Positions 22,713 through 34,300 of a DNA stretch of 64,000 nucleotides are shown one piece after another; position 1 is the first letter of the stretch; every line of letters begins with the position of its first letter. A program made the translations under genes and the position numbers. A model generated the notes under the pieces. That model saw only the letters and a program-made list of their open reading frames with translations. It did not search any database and had not been told where the DNA came from. Location: contig JAULBX010026829.1 in the NCBI GenBank assembly GCA_032358255.1, positions 124,001 to 188,000 of the forward strand, in the 5' to 3' direction. This DNA is from Heterotrichella gracilis (lineage: Eukaryota; Sar; Xanthophyceae; Tribonematales; Xanthonemataceae).

Positions 22713-23030
22713 GAGCTGCAGATGCCACAGCACCTCCTTGCATATCTTCAACCAGATACTGCATCCCTCCTGAGCCTCGCTCTTTTTGAAATGGGTGCTA
22801 CTGAGGTGCCCTTGACAATCCTGTCTTGCCAGGAAGAAGCTTGAACCACTGTATGTAGACCTTTCCATCTGCTGAACACTGGGAAGGTCTACAGGGGTTC
22901 ACGCTTCTGCACCTGGCAACACAGGCTTTGTCAAGGGCGCCTCAGTAGCACCCATTTCAAGAAGAGTGAGGCTCAGGGGGGATGCAGTACCTGATTGAAG
23001 ATATGCAAGGAGTAACTGCTGCAATGCAGC
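22713..23030. repeat. Long foldback: two ~150-bp inverted arms with a ~14-nt loop
   Basis: The left arm (about 22713-22866) and right arm (about 22881-23030) are imperfect reverse complements over nearly their whole length. Example pairs: TGTAGACCTTTCC at 22853-22866 with GGGAAGGTCTACA at 22880-22893; GAAATGGGTGCTACTGAGG at 22788-22806 with CCTCAGTAGCACCCATTTC at 22941-22959; CTCCTTGCATATCTTCAA with TTGAAGATATGCAAGGAG near the ends. The loop is about 22867-22879. It starts in the likely 3-prime UTR of the trypsin-fold gene. A microRNA-type precursor or a foldback/MITE element are the main readings. Confidence 0.9.
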
Positions 23031-24361
23031 GGGGGGGTACAGCCAGAGCCAGTTGCCAGTGGAGTGGAGGGCATGTCTTTGACACTTTTGAGTCTCCATA
23101 GTTACTATCATTGTGGCATGATCACCATGTCCTAGCCACTGACCGGCCGTACAGTGCAAATGCTTTCCGCTTGCCAGCGCGCTCTGTTGCAGTGGAATCT
23201 ATGACGTTAGTTGAACCCCGTTGGGAACAGGTAAAGCCGCTACCTGACTACACCTTATATACTGTGCCACATGGAACACTTTTCACCTGGCGCATATGTC
23301 AGGCGATATCGCCACACATGTTTGCTCTGAACACTGCTGAAAGAAAGGAAGGAAGCGCTTCTAGGCGACAAGCCAGCTATACCATGCACACAAGGACAGC
23401 CCCTACTAGGGGCCCTAGGGTGCATTCACAAGGCCAGACACCACAACACTGTTGAGCATGAATCGCAAGGCATTGTCAGAATATATGTGGCTCGCCCAAC
23501 CCCACCCAGCTGCTCAGTCAGCAGGACCAATGGGACCTTGTGGCTGCTGCTGAGAAGGTCACGCAGGAATACCCCCTAAACCCTAGACAGGGGCTCAGGC
23601 GCACACACCAGCTGCTGGCACACTGTCCTGGCAAAGCTCAGTTCTTCCCCCGGGTGGGCGGGTGGTGGCCTTTGCCCCGAAAAGGATACACTCACCCATT
23701 TACAACTTGTGGCCAGCCCAAGCCTTTGCTGTGGCTTTACTTTGGTGCCACGTGTGCGCAAGGTTGACTGCTATCCTGTCCATGCTCACAACTAGCTCAC
23801 ATGGTCAACGCAACGAGGGTGAAGTACCAGAGGACAAGTTTTCCACAATGTGTTTTCCGCTCCCTTCAAGGGTTCCATCCCTACCAGGTCTCGCTCATCA
23901 GCCTGAGCACCCTGTCATGCACTGGCAAATCCCACTTGTGTGTGCACGGCTATGCGCACCCTCCCGAACTAAACACCACAGTGTCCAATGCTACAGCAAA
24001 ACACTGACCCAACGCAGCCACACGCCCCCACAATGCGCTACCAACACACAAAGTACCGCGATGGGAGCAGCGGATGGCGTGCCACGCAAACAGGTCACAA
24101 CCAAAAATCCAGACTCTGAAACGCAATGGTTCTACTGGCAGCCGGCAACTGCACGTGCTACCACCTGCCGCCGCGCGCCCCTTCCAGCCTTCCCAAACCA
24201 GCACCAGGCCCGTAGGGTCCACTGTAGGGTTTAGGGTTCAGCCCCTTGCTTCGCCCTCCACCACCAGCACACTGCGTAGGGGAGAAGGCACCACCTGACA
24301 CACGCACAGCACGGATCTGCCCCCCTTGCCTCCTCCAGCATATGATAATACCCCCTGCCGG
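23031..24361. other. Intergenic spacer between convergent genes
   Basis: No supportable gene was found between the hairpin and the stop codon of the DBHS-type gene. A short CCCTAAACCC motif occurs near 23574 and a TTTAGGGTT motif near 24228. Confidence 0.5.
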
Positions 24362-27300
24362 TCAGTACCACCCACCGCCCTGCGGCTGGCCTTGGGGGGC
24401 CCCATAGCCCCCGCCACCCCACGCGGGGTCAGGTGGCGGTGGGGCTGCGCCAGGGTCAGGGTACTGCTGCTCACCGTACCCCTGTGGTCCAGGGGGCGGG
24501 CCGTACCCAGCTCCAGGCCCTGCGGTGCGGGGATTAGGGTTAATGAACCAGGGTTTAGGGTCTAAGGTTGGCCGTACCCGGCTCCAGCTCCATGTATGGC
24601 AGAAGGCAAGGGTAGTAAGATAAGAATAGGACCTACTATTATATTATCACCGTTGCAGAAAGTCAGGCTTTGGGGTGCAAATGATTCCCGCTCCACGCCC
24701 TGGCGGTGGGGAGCCAATCAAGCGAGAAAGATCCCGACAAGGCTGTGCTACTCACTTGCCTGGTGGTGGCGAGAACTGGCCTTGGCCCTGTGGCTGGAAG
24801 GGTGGGGGGGCGCGATGCTGCTGGTGCTGCTGCTGCTGTGGGGGGCCGCGCTGTTGTGGGGGCACCTGCTGGTGGTGTTGAGGGGCGCGCTGCTGGGGCG
24901 GACCCTGCTGAGGGTTTAGGGTTTGCCAGGAGGGGGGCTGGGTATACTGCTGGTGGGGCGGGGATGGCGCAGGCGGGGGGTTGTAACCCTGCTGAGGGTT
25001 CTGAGGGGGTCCCTGCTGCTGCTGCTGCTGGGGGGGGTAGGGCTGGTTGAAAGGCTCGTTGTATGGCTGCTGCAGATCGGGAGGTGGGGGGTGTTGTGGG
25101 TACTGGGGAGGGGCCAGCATTCCGCCCTGGGGCTGTGGTGGGGGTGCGCCGGCGGGTGGGTATCGGGGGGGGACCGCCATGGGGAGGGAGGGGCGGGGCT
25201 GCATCATGGGGGCCGGCTGCTGGGGGGGGGCGTACATGCCGGCGGGGGGCTGCTGCGGGGGCGGTGGGGGTGCCTCCTGCAGGCATGCAAGGCATTGGCT
25301 TGATGATAGGGATGGTTTCAACTAATTACTTTGCGTTGTTTTAATTAATTATCAAGCCATCTCCTGTCCAAAGTTTGATGTCCAAAGTTTAATTTTTACG
25401 TGCAAGGGATGGTCCTGCTGGGTTGCATCCCTGCTTGTTAGAGGGGAACTGATTGTGGTTCTTGGGCCCCTAACACTGTCATTGCATCCGTACTTCTAAG
25501 GTGGTGCAGTATGTGGATTTAGGCCATATTACAGTCGCGTGCCTTTACTTTTGGACAGGGGAGAGTAACGCGCACAGTAACGTCCACGCAAGCAAGTGCA
25601 GAAATTGTACAAGCAGTGGTTGCTTACCGCTGGTCCCGAGAAGCCAATCCCCGTGTGGTCGTGGCTGCCAGGGGGCTTTATCCCCGGGATTGAGGAGTAG
25701 GGGTCACCTGGGGGCCCCTCGCCCTCTGCCGCCTCAGGAGCCCCTTTCTCTGGTGAGGGGGCGGGTGAGGGCTGGGAAGATGGGGGCGCACCTGACCCAT
25801 TGCCTGCACACAGGGGCGCCACGCCGCTCACAAACCCTACAGTGAAAACCCTAGCATGTGGCCTGTTGCATGCACACCAGGGTGCGATGCGGCTTGAGCA
25901 CAAACCGTAAACATTACCCCATTGACTGCTGCTAACAAACCCACACGTTTACCCTATAGCCTGCACATAGGGGCGCGATGCTATAAACAATCCCTTTGTA
26001 CCCTCACCCTGCACATTGCCGCAGAGTCTGGCCGCAAGGGCACCGCGCCATTCAGATTACACCGCAGATTAAACCCTGAACCCTAAACACCCCCTGAAGA
26101 TGGCATGGCTTCGTGCTCATTAATACACTCCCCTTTCTGCCTAGTGGTGTGGAGCTGCGCCACTCCCACAAGGGCAGAAATAAATACAATTAATGTTCTT
26201 GAGCGGTGCTTGGCTTGGGCAAACCATAAACCCTTGCTTGTCATTGTGGCTGTACCCACCTTGCCACAAACCCTAAACCCCAAACCCTGACCAAGACGTG
26301 CCTTGGCGGGTATTCATGACACCCACCTTGCTGCACAACTGTGTGGAGCTGCCCCCCCTTGACAAAAGAGGACAGCTGGGGGACCGGTGCGGGGGCCTGG
26401 TGCTGCGCCATGGCGGGCTGGGGGGGCCCGTGCACGTCGCCGTGCGACTCCTGGCGGCGGGTGGGGTTGTAGCGTTCATCTGCAACAAGCAAACGTAGTG
26501 AGAACCCTTATTACCCTAAAAGCATACAATTATATAAGCTCAATATCCTGGAAGATAACCCCAACGGCGGGTGGGGTTGTAGCGCTCAGTTGCGCCACAC
26601 ACCATGCACAAAGATTCATCACAAAGCCATGGCATGGGGTATGCGCATGAGGCGCCCAGTTCCATGCACAGCATCCAATATAGCACACGTGACCGCGACA
26701 TGCATGCAGCTTTCCACTACAGAAATCGCAACACCACAGCACAAGGAACCCCACTCACAGTTGGGGTCGGCGTGCATGGCGCGCTTGGGGGGCGGCGGCA
26801 CGTGGTGGAACTCCAGCGCAGGGCGCTGCTGCTGCGGGGGTGCAAACTGCTGGCTGGCCGCCACCGGCATCTGCATCTGCATGGCGGGGATCCACGGCCC
26901 GGGCGCCATCCCCGCCATATCGGGGGGGGGCAGGAGCCCCGGTAGGGGGTTCATAGCGGGGGCCACTGGTAGCCCGGCTAGTGCCTGCGCCTGCTGCACC
27001 GCCCTGTCCTGCTTGAGCCGTGCCTTGGCGGTGTGGTACTGCTGGTGGATCTGGCGCAGCTGCTGGGCCTGTAAGATGTGGGAAACGATAACTTACTGGG
27101 TCGTTTCCAACTTCTATTATCAGTACACTACATTTACAATTACGACAGTTCTTGTTGTGTGGTACTGCTGGGTGAATCTGGCTGCTGCTGCAATAGAGAA
27201 GCTGCTGCGCCTGTGGTATGTGAATGGTGACTTCTGTCATGACTTCTTGTTCGCTTTTGTTATGCCTGCCTAGTGCATTGAACCCCCATAATTTGCCCGC

Positions 27301-30114
27301 TAGAAGCCAAATTAGGACTCCAGATTACGCAAGACCAACGTACACATCTCGCAAGTGTTCAGGCCTGGCAAACCTCCCGTTCTGACAACAGGAAAATGGC
27401 CAGATAAATTCGCGTGCGCACGTGCCCCTACCTGCCAAAACTCCTTAGTGCCTGCTGTGGCTATGTGGCCTGTGCTGCTGCCCTCTGATGAGCTCTCAGA
27501 CTTGCCGTGGGAAGCCAGGGCCTCATTGGTGAAGCCCTCATCGGCATCCTGGGGGAACCAATACAAAACATTATGCAAGGCAATTTCATACAACACAATT
27601 TTTAAAAAACCAGGCCTCGTTGGTGAAGCCCTCATCAGCATCCTGGGGAACCCAATACCAAGCTATTAAGCATGATGAAATTCAAATATAAAGCAACGAG
27701 GCCTTGTTGGTGAAGCCCTCATCGGCGTCCTGTGAAAACCGATCCCCTTCTGAGGAGCTGGTTGTGAGGTCTGTTGCGCTCTGACATGGGGTGGCCTCAT
27801 CATGAGTACATGGTGGTCTGACACTGGACAGCATTCATCTGTACAGATCAACAGTTATTCCTTGCACATCATAGCCGTCTTAGGACCTAGCGTTCCCAAC
27901 CAAACCCTAGGTGGCCAACCCTGAACTGTACCAAAGCTTTCCCACAAACATCAGCTATACCAACAAAATCCGGCCACAATATTGTGTGAATAATGGGTGG
28001 AGGAAAATATACCTCCACATTTTAGAGTTTGGGGTTTAGGACCTACGGCTTTGGATTGCGCTCACCTCCAGTGTTGCCATCTCCACCACCAGGGGCTCAG
28101 GGTGGTCCCCGATGATGAACGGGTGCTCCTTGCACATGTTGACCGCCTTGCCGGCATCCCTGGCGTTCTCAAACACAACGTAGCCGTACCTACACCATGC
28201 GCAGGAGTAGATCCAGTCAGATGGCAAGTGGGTCGTAGGATGGACAACCTCCAGAGTTGAGGGAGGCTGCGTTCTGAGAGGTATGGGATTAGTTGGCATG
28301 GGGTTTGGCATGGAATGTGGTCAACAAAGGCCTGTCGAGGATGCTTGAGAGTTGCTGGTTTGGGGTTTGCTTAGCTCTGGTTGGCGGTGGGCGCTGTTGT
28401 GACAGGCCAGAATACGGCGGTCTGAGGTGGGGCAAGCCAAAAAGGCGGGGTGACAAGGCAACAAGGGTTGACAACAGGGTTTTGAAGGTTGCAATACCAA
28501 CAATGCACGCAAGGGGACTTGGTGTAAATCAGCAGCTGATGCTACCGAGTAGGAAGGCAGTGAGTCACCCCTGCAGGCGCAATACGGCAGAGTATTATTG
28601 TAATTGAAGTGGGCATGGCGTGACACCAACCTCCGGGAGTTGTTGGTTGCCACGTCTAACACCACCACGGCCTTTTCTACGGTTCCAAACTGCAGGAACG
28701 CATTCTCCAGCATCTGCAGGTATGGGTAACGATCGGGTCAGTGGGGGCAGGACGGCAGGCAAACAGGTTAGGAGTTGATTAATGGCTGCTTGGCACCCTG
28801 CAGACGATTGGAGGCCCGTGTGAGAAATTGTAGCTGTGATCATCCTTTCCGTGACAGGGGTAGGGATGCGGGAGCTCGCTGCGTGAAGGCTGTGGACGTT
28901 CTCCTTAAGCCAAGCACCCTGCAGCAGGGGACCCTTGAAGGGCAACAGAGGAATAAAGCTGGGCAGAGGTTTGGTTGCCAAGCGTTTCTTGCGCGGGGAT
29001 AGGGCTGGGAGGAAATTTAGTACATGCCAGGTGACTTCCAGGCATCGCCAGCACCCTGCAGGACGAGAGCGTTGGGAGCATGATGATGGGGTATAGCTTT
29101 GTCCAACCCATTCCGTGAGAGGGGATGGGGCTGTGGTCATGCGATACGTGGGGCTGTAAACTTAGCATTCAGTTGTGCAAATAGGGGTGGACTCTCCGTC
29201 CTTGGTGCACAGTTCAGTGTGTGGGTTGACAACCATTTGACATAAAGCCATTTGGCAAGTAAGTAGTTTACAGCCTATCCTGCTTGGACAGCTGCATCAG
29301 CTTGGAAATTGGGTGGTGAGGGTAGAAGGGCTGAGGACACCTTGCATCGCGCATGTGAGTACATACTCACAGCGGCACGTAGCTCGGAAGGAGAACACAA
29401 GTGACAAGCATACAGACAAATCCCACGTTCATGTTGTGCAGGGCATTAACCTTACCTCGTTTGTCACCAGGGGACCCAAACAGCCCACCCATAGCACCCG
29501 TTGGTTGTTAGCCCTGCACAAGTGACGCTACATTGAGTACAGTGCGTACAGTAGTGCCAGCACAACTCCGGCCACCACACATCAGCATCAGCATCAGCAC
29601 AGCACAGCACAGCACAGCACCCGCCATGGCACAAAAGGACACCGCCACAGCCCGGCACAATGCCACCACAGCACAGCTATATCAAAAAACCCTAAACCCT
29701 AACCCACCACAGCAAGGTGCCTCCACAGCCAGATGGGCATGCAGTGGACACTGCAACAGCAGGGGCAGGCGTTTGTTGCTTGTGTTACTTACCACTTGAC
29801 AGTCAGCTTGCGGCTCTTCCACTCCATTCCTGTCACGGAACGCTTGGTTCGGACCGCGTCTTCGTGACTACTCATCCTGCAGAAGCGAGCAATAGGGAGA
29901 GGTGGGCTGCGTATTCTAGCACTATTATGCCCACTGGAAAGCCGGTGTTGTACCTGACGGAGCCGAATCCACCCTGCTTCGAGTTGGCTGCCTTGGCGCC
30001 AATCCATGCCTCCTTCACTTGGCCATGCCTGCTGAAGAACAGCACGACGTCCTCCTTTGTAACGCCTCCAGGTATATTTGTCACAAACAGCTCCGTGGGC
30101 TTGAAGAACACCAT
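24362..30114 (-). CDS. DBHS-type RNA-binding protein (NONO/PSPC1-like RRM-RRM-NOPS)
   Basis: Eleven exons join in phase: 29954-30114, 29793-29876, 29456-29513, 28631-28713, 28066-28189, 27432-27548, 26759-27068, 26327-26479, 25628-25803, 24760-25276 and 24362-24519, giving 646 residues. RRM1 spans about 7-81 (TELFVTNIPGGVT; RNP1 GGFGSVRM). RRM2 spans about 83-165 (MLENAFLQFGTVEKAVVVLD; RNP1-like YGYVVFEN). The end of RRM2 runs directly into PLVVEMATLEDADEGF, which matches the start of the DBHS NOPS domain (PVTVEP..DD.EGL in animals). A helical segment with QLRQIHQQYHTAKARLKQD follows, then ~400 residues rich in Pro, Gln and Gly ending in aromatic/Gly repeats. DBHS proteins dimerise through NOPS and act in transcription and RNA processing in the nucleus. 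The last intron uses a GC donor. Domain calls are secure; true orthology to animal DBHS proteins needs a tree. Confidence 0.85.
24570..24600. repeat. Exon-edge ghost of the last DBHS exon
   Basis: GGCCGTACCCGGCTCCAGCT at about 24570-24589 duplicates the acceptor edge GGCCGTACCCAGCTCCAGGC at 24499-24518. The two copies flank telomere-like AGGGTTTAGGGTCTAAGG sequence. Confidence 0.7.
26567..26602. repeat. Exon-edge ghost of the DBHS exon starting at 26479
   Basis: GGCGGGTGGGGTTGTAGCGC followed by TCA at 26567-26590 matches the acceptor edge GGCGGGTGGGGTTGTAGCGT at 26456-26475, one intron-internal copy about 110 bp away. Confidence 0.8.
27150..27225. repeat. Exon-edge ghost of the DBHS exon starting at 27068
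   Basis: GTGTGGTACTGCTGGGTGAA at about 27157-27176 and the following CTGGCTGC...GCTGCTGCGCCTGT copy the true edge GTGTGGTACTGCTGGTGGAT at 27031-27050 with its GCAGCTGCTGGGCCTGT. Confidence 0.75.
27500..27740. repeat. Triplicated acceptor edge of the NOPS-encoding exon
   Basis: The core TTGGTGAAGCCCTCATCGGC with GTCCTG or ATCCTGGGG occurs three times: at about 27526-27556 (used), 27620-27650 and 27706-27734. In minus sense each copy has a pyrimidine tract, CAG and then GATGCYGATGAGGGCTTCAC, so each copy is a complete acceptor plus exon start. Spacing is about 90 bp. Confidence 0.85.
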
Positions 30115-31373
30115 CGTTCAACGTTGGCTTGTGGGTTAACAGTGCAGCCAGTAGGTTGCTTGCTCGCACAGGCCTTTGCTTGAGGTTGCGTTTTATTTCA
30201 GCACCAGGCAGAAATATCTACAGGGCAGAACATGGTGCCCAGCGGGTTACTTGAGCTTGCGCAAGGGCCGTGTGCGGAAACGAAAGCACCTGACGAGGAA
30301 AAGGCCAAGAGAGATGTGCACGAGTGTTGGTTAGTGCAGCGAAACGACAAGATCTTGTGCGCATCAGCGCCACCCAACAGCAAGATACAACACGAAAGTA
30401 TCTGCAAGAAGTGGATGGCAACAGTTTATGCCAGAAGACTGCTTGCTACAAAAACATGATGCGTTTTCCGAGACTATATGCATGTATGCACTGTGAGATA
30501 TTCTATTAATAGCGTACCGGGGAGGTGATGCCATTGCATTCTCGTTCTGTAGTTCACTGAGTTGTTCTGAAATATGTTCATAAGCAGGTTTTGACAATTT
30601 CCAGCAACTAAGGTTAAAAGCTTCTTCAACAGTCAACTTTTACAGTTTCTCGCCGCCATGCCACGTCCTGTCGCCAGTCGCAAACCCTAACCAGTGATAC
30701 AGCATCCCCAGGGGAGGGGAAACGTTCTCCACTACAACACGTGCCATCACTGCAGTGGTACACATCGTCATTCCTAGAAATGCTCTTTAACGCAAAGTGT
30801 ATCAACTGTGTGCGTGCCAGTGTAGCCGTGCGCAAGGACACATTGGCGCCACAACAGTGTGCGCCACACCCCCTTCCGAACATCCTGATTAAATCATGAC
30901 ATGAAGACTGCAATCACTATAATATGCAAGAGTAATCAGTAGGTGAATGGCATCATTTGTGCCAGGTCCTATTGACAGCACAAACTGAAGTTTCAAGATG
31001 CATGAATAAATGGCATATGCATTTACTCGCTCCGGGTCGAAAGGGAGATATAAATGGGAGAAGGTAAGTAATCAGAGCGCTAATGCAGCTTGCAGTACTG
31101 GTCCACAAACAGTGTTTATTGCCAGTTTCTAGCGTGTCTGGTCATTGGACTCCATGCATCATGAAGTAAAATTGAGAGAGACGGTGATCGTTCGACAGGT
31201 AACAAAATTCACTAATCCTAAACCCTAAACCCATGCCCACCCGAATTCCTCTTTGCCACTGTATTCGTGCACCAACTGCGCCACAGTGACTCATACACGT
31301 GGGTTTTGGAAGCTAGAACCCTGTTAGCACCGGCCACCAGGGTGCGGTACCCACCACACAAACGCCAGGAAGA
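30115..31373. other. Spacer between two tandem minus-strand genes
   Basis: I see no gene in it. It should hold the DBHS promoter on the left and the 3-prime flank of the large membrane protein on the right. A CCTAAACCCTAAACCC motif lies at about 31217-31232. Confidence 0.5.
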
Positions 31374-34300
31374 CTAGCGGCTGTGAAAGCTGAACAGCTC
31401 GGATTTCCCACCTCCCTTTGCCCCTTGCGCCTCACTCCTTGGCATGGGGGGCAGCCTTCCCATGCCCAGCTGCAGCGATGGCGCCTGCACCCCACCAGAC
31501 CCCCCCCCGCCGCTCGCATCCCCCCCCAGCGCCGCCACCCCACTGCCCTGCCCTTCTCCAGGCACCTGCAGCTGGTGGCTGGTCATCCCCAGGGGGAGGG
31601 TTTTCATGGTATCGTGCCCCCCCTGCTGCTCTGCTGTAGTCACCTCCATGCGAGTGAGTGAGGTGGAGCTGCCCTCAAACTCAATGGAGTACATGCTGTC
31701 GCTCCTGGAGGGCACAATTTTCAAACTAGCGGCGACACTGACATTTTTTATTCAATAATGCACTTACAGAATTAAATTAACCAGAATTGAGCTGACGCAA
31801 TCTGGCCAAGTCACCCCATATTACCTGGGCCTTCCTGTGCGATGCTAAATGCATGATGCTTGGTAGGATACAACCGCACTTGGTAGATACGTAAATGGAA
31901 AACATTCATTAATACTTTTTAATGTTCAAATCATCAATGCTTATGACTTTTGCGCGCACCTTGTGGAAATGTATGTGGAGAACATGGAGTTGATCTTGCT
32001 GCCGCCGTTAAACGACCCCCCGGTGTCAGTCCCCTGCTTAACTGACCCGCCTGTGGTGGTTCCGTATGTGCCTGACCCACTGCTTGGCCCCAGTCGCCTG
32101 CTGGCAATAAAAAAAAAGTCAAACGAATTAGAATACGTCAATTAAACAGATTCAAATTTTACTTGACGGTCACATTGAGGAAGTCATCTCATATTTTCAA
32201 TAGTGGTAATGATCTTGTTATGGAAGGTCTTAAATAATGGAAACTACGCAGCTTGATGCAGCTGAGGCATTAGCAAATGTAAAGGTACTGCCCCTGACTG
32301 CCCTCACCTGCTGGTGCTGCCATTGGCGCTACCATTGGTGCTGCTGCCACCCCTGCGGCCCTCCTGTGCATCCTCGTAGTCTTCCACAGCGGTGCTGCTG
32401 CTGGGGTGGGTCTTAAGCAGCTCCTGGGTGCAGCAGCTGCCATCTGTGCTGGACCTGTGGCAAAAGAAATTGAGTTTAGGGTTTAGGATTTAGGGGTTTG
32501 AGCAGCTCTTGGGTGCAGCAGTGCTGTATATGCTGGATTGTGGCAATCAGGTTACATGCGCAGTCACCATCACGAGCATCATCACAATCATGATGATGAT
32601 CATGATCATGGATCACAATCACAATCATAATCACAACCATACACCACAATCATTGGTGGTGGTGCATCATCATCAGATGCAGCACAGATGGAAGGTCTGT
32701 ACAACTGGGGATCAGTCCATCCTCAGAAGCCCTAGACAATACACCCTATGCCTTATAATCGTGCGTACCTGTTGCTAGGGTTTGGCTCGTGGCTGGGGAG
32801 GTCACCGGCAGTGCGCACAGGATCAGTGTCCTCCTCCTCATGCGATTCAAAGGGGTCCCTCTTGTCTGCGTCCGAGGAAGGCACCTGGTACAGCTTGCTG
32901 ATCCCCAGCAGGTCGGCGGGGACGGGGCCCTGGGGCCTCATGATGTTGGGGATCGTCACACCTGCAGGGGTCCAATTTTAAATATTAGCGTTTGAAACAT
33001 AAAGGTTTATTCCCAGCCAGGCGGCAGGGGCGGGGCCTTTGTGCATCATCAATTGCAAAGATCCTGCCCTGATGATTGCTGGCATAAGGGTTTTGGGCTC
33101 AGGGCCTAGGGGTTTGTTTCATACCACTCCCTAAGGCTGAGACGGAAATGGGGTTTTTGGGTGTATGCTTTGGGACACTTTACGCACCTGGCATGGGGTT
33201 GAGGGTTCAGCTATTAGGGTATTGCACTCACCTGGCATGGGATTCAGGGTTTAAAGCTTAGGGTTTTGCCCTCACCTGGCGTGGATGCGCTCCGCCTCAC
33301 CCCCTGCCGCTGAGCCGCGGGCTGCTGCACAGGCTGTGCACGCACCACCCCCAGGTCGGGCATCTGCTGAAGGAATCGCGCCCTCTCAGCCACAGTCATG
33401 CGGCGAAGCACCCTGTCCTGCAAGGGAAGAGAGGAAAGAAAATTTATTTAAATCATTCCAATAAATAAGTCCTGCAAAGGAAGCAAGGTCACACAATTTC
33501 ACTACCGCTGCATCATGTTGTGAGGTTCTTACTTTGAAAGGCACTGTCATCCGGCGAAGCATCCTGTCCTGTAGAAAGGACGAGAGTAATAATGCATTTT
33601 GGATTACCGTTGCGTCACGTTGCGGTGTTTGCAATCTGAATGGAGAAGCAGGAGCAGCACTGTCATCCATTGCAGCAACGCCAACCTTAAATTTGCTTAT
33701 TCCTCTTGAGTTGAACAAACGCGCCTGTTTCGAAACCAGGCTGCCTAACTGTATTTTCTTTGAATATTTATGCGCACACCTGAGAGAACCCACTGGCCAG
33801 GTTGGGCAGACCGAATGCAGGCACCGGCGCTGGCTGCCTGCCCCTGGAGGAGCCCATCTGGATGCCCTGTGGGGGGTCTATGCGCGTGATGCTGCTGCTG
33901 CTCCTGGGTATGTCAAAGCTTGTGGGCAGGCTGGGCAGGTCGTAGCTGCCGCGGTGGCTCACCATGTCATCGGGGTTGCAGTTCACCTGGTGCAGCAAAA
34001 AAATAGTTGCTTTGTTCCATGCAATCAATCATTTTGTGCACATAATTGACTCAACTTGGTTTTGGCTTATCACATGCAATCCAGGAGGTCAGACCTCCAT
34101 CTCCATCAGCACTCATGAAGGAGGAGGAGTGTTTCTGGTATTACTAACGATTGGATTGAACATCTTCCATTTGATTACTTAATGGATTACATAAACACCA
34201 AAATTGGATGATAATAAACAGGGAGGAACGAGTATGCCTGTGTTTGAACAGGCACGTTGGTCAAGAATTCCCTTTGCATTATGAAGAGGTAACAAGAAAG

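Noticed and set aside
24752-25321. DBHS protein ending at a TGA just after PPPGK instead of splicing onward
   Set aside because: A GC donor in ideal context (CCAG|GCAAGT) joins in phase to a clearly protein-like Gly/Tyr/Pro/Gln exon ending at 24362; the shorter end remains a possible isoform.
32509-32690. His/Ile/Met-rich open frame on the plus strand
   Set aside because: It is translation of a CATCA/AATCACA simple repeat inside an intron of the membrane-protein gene.
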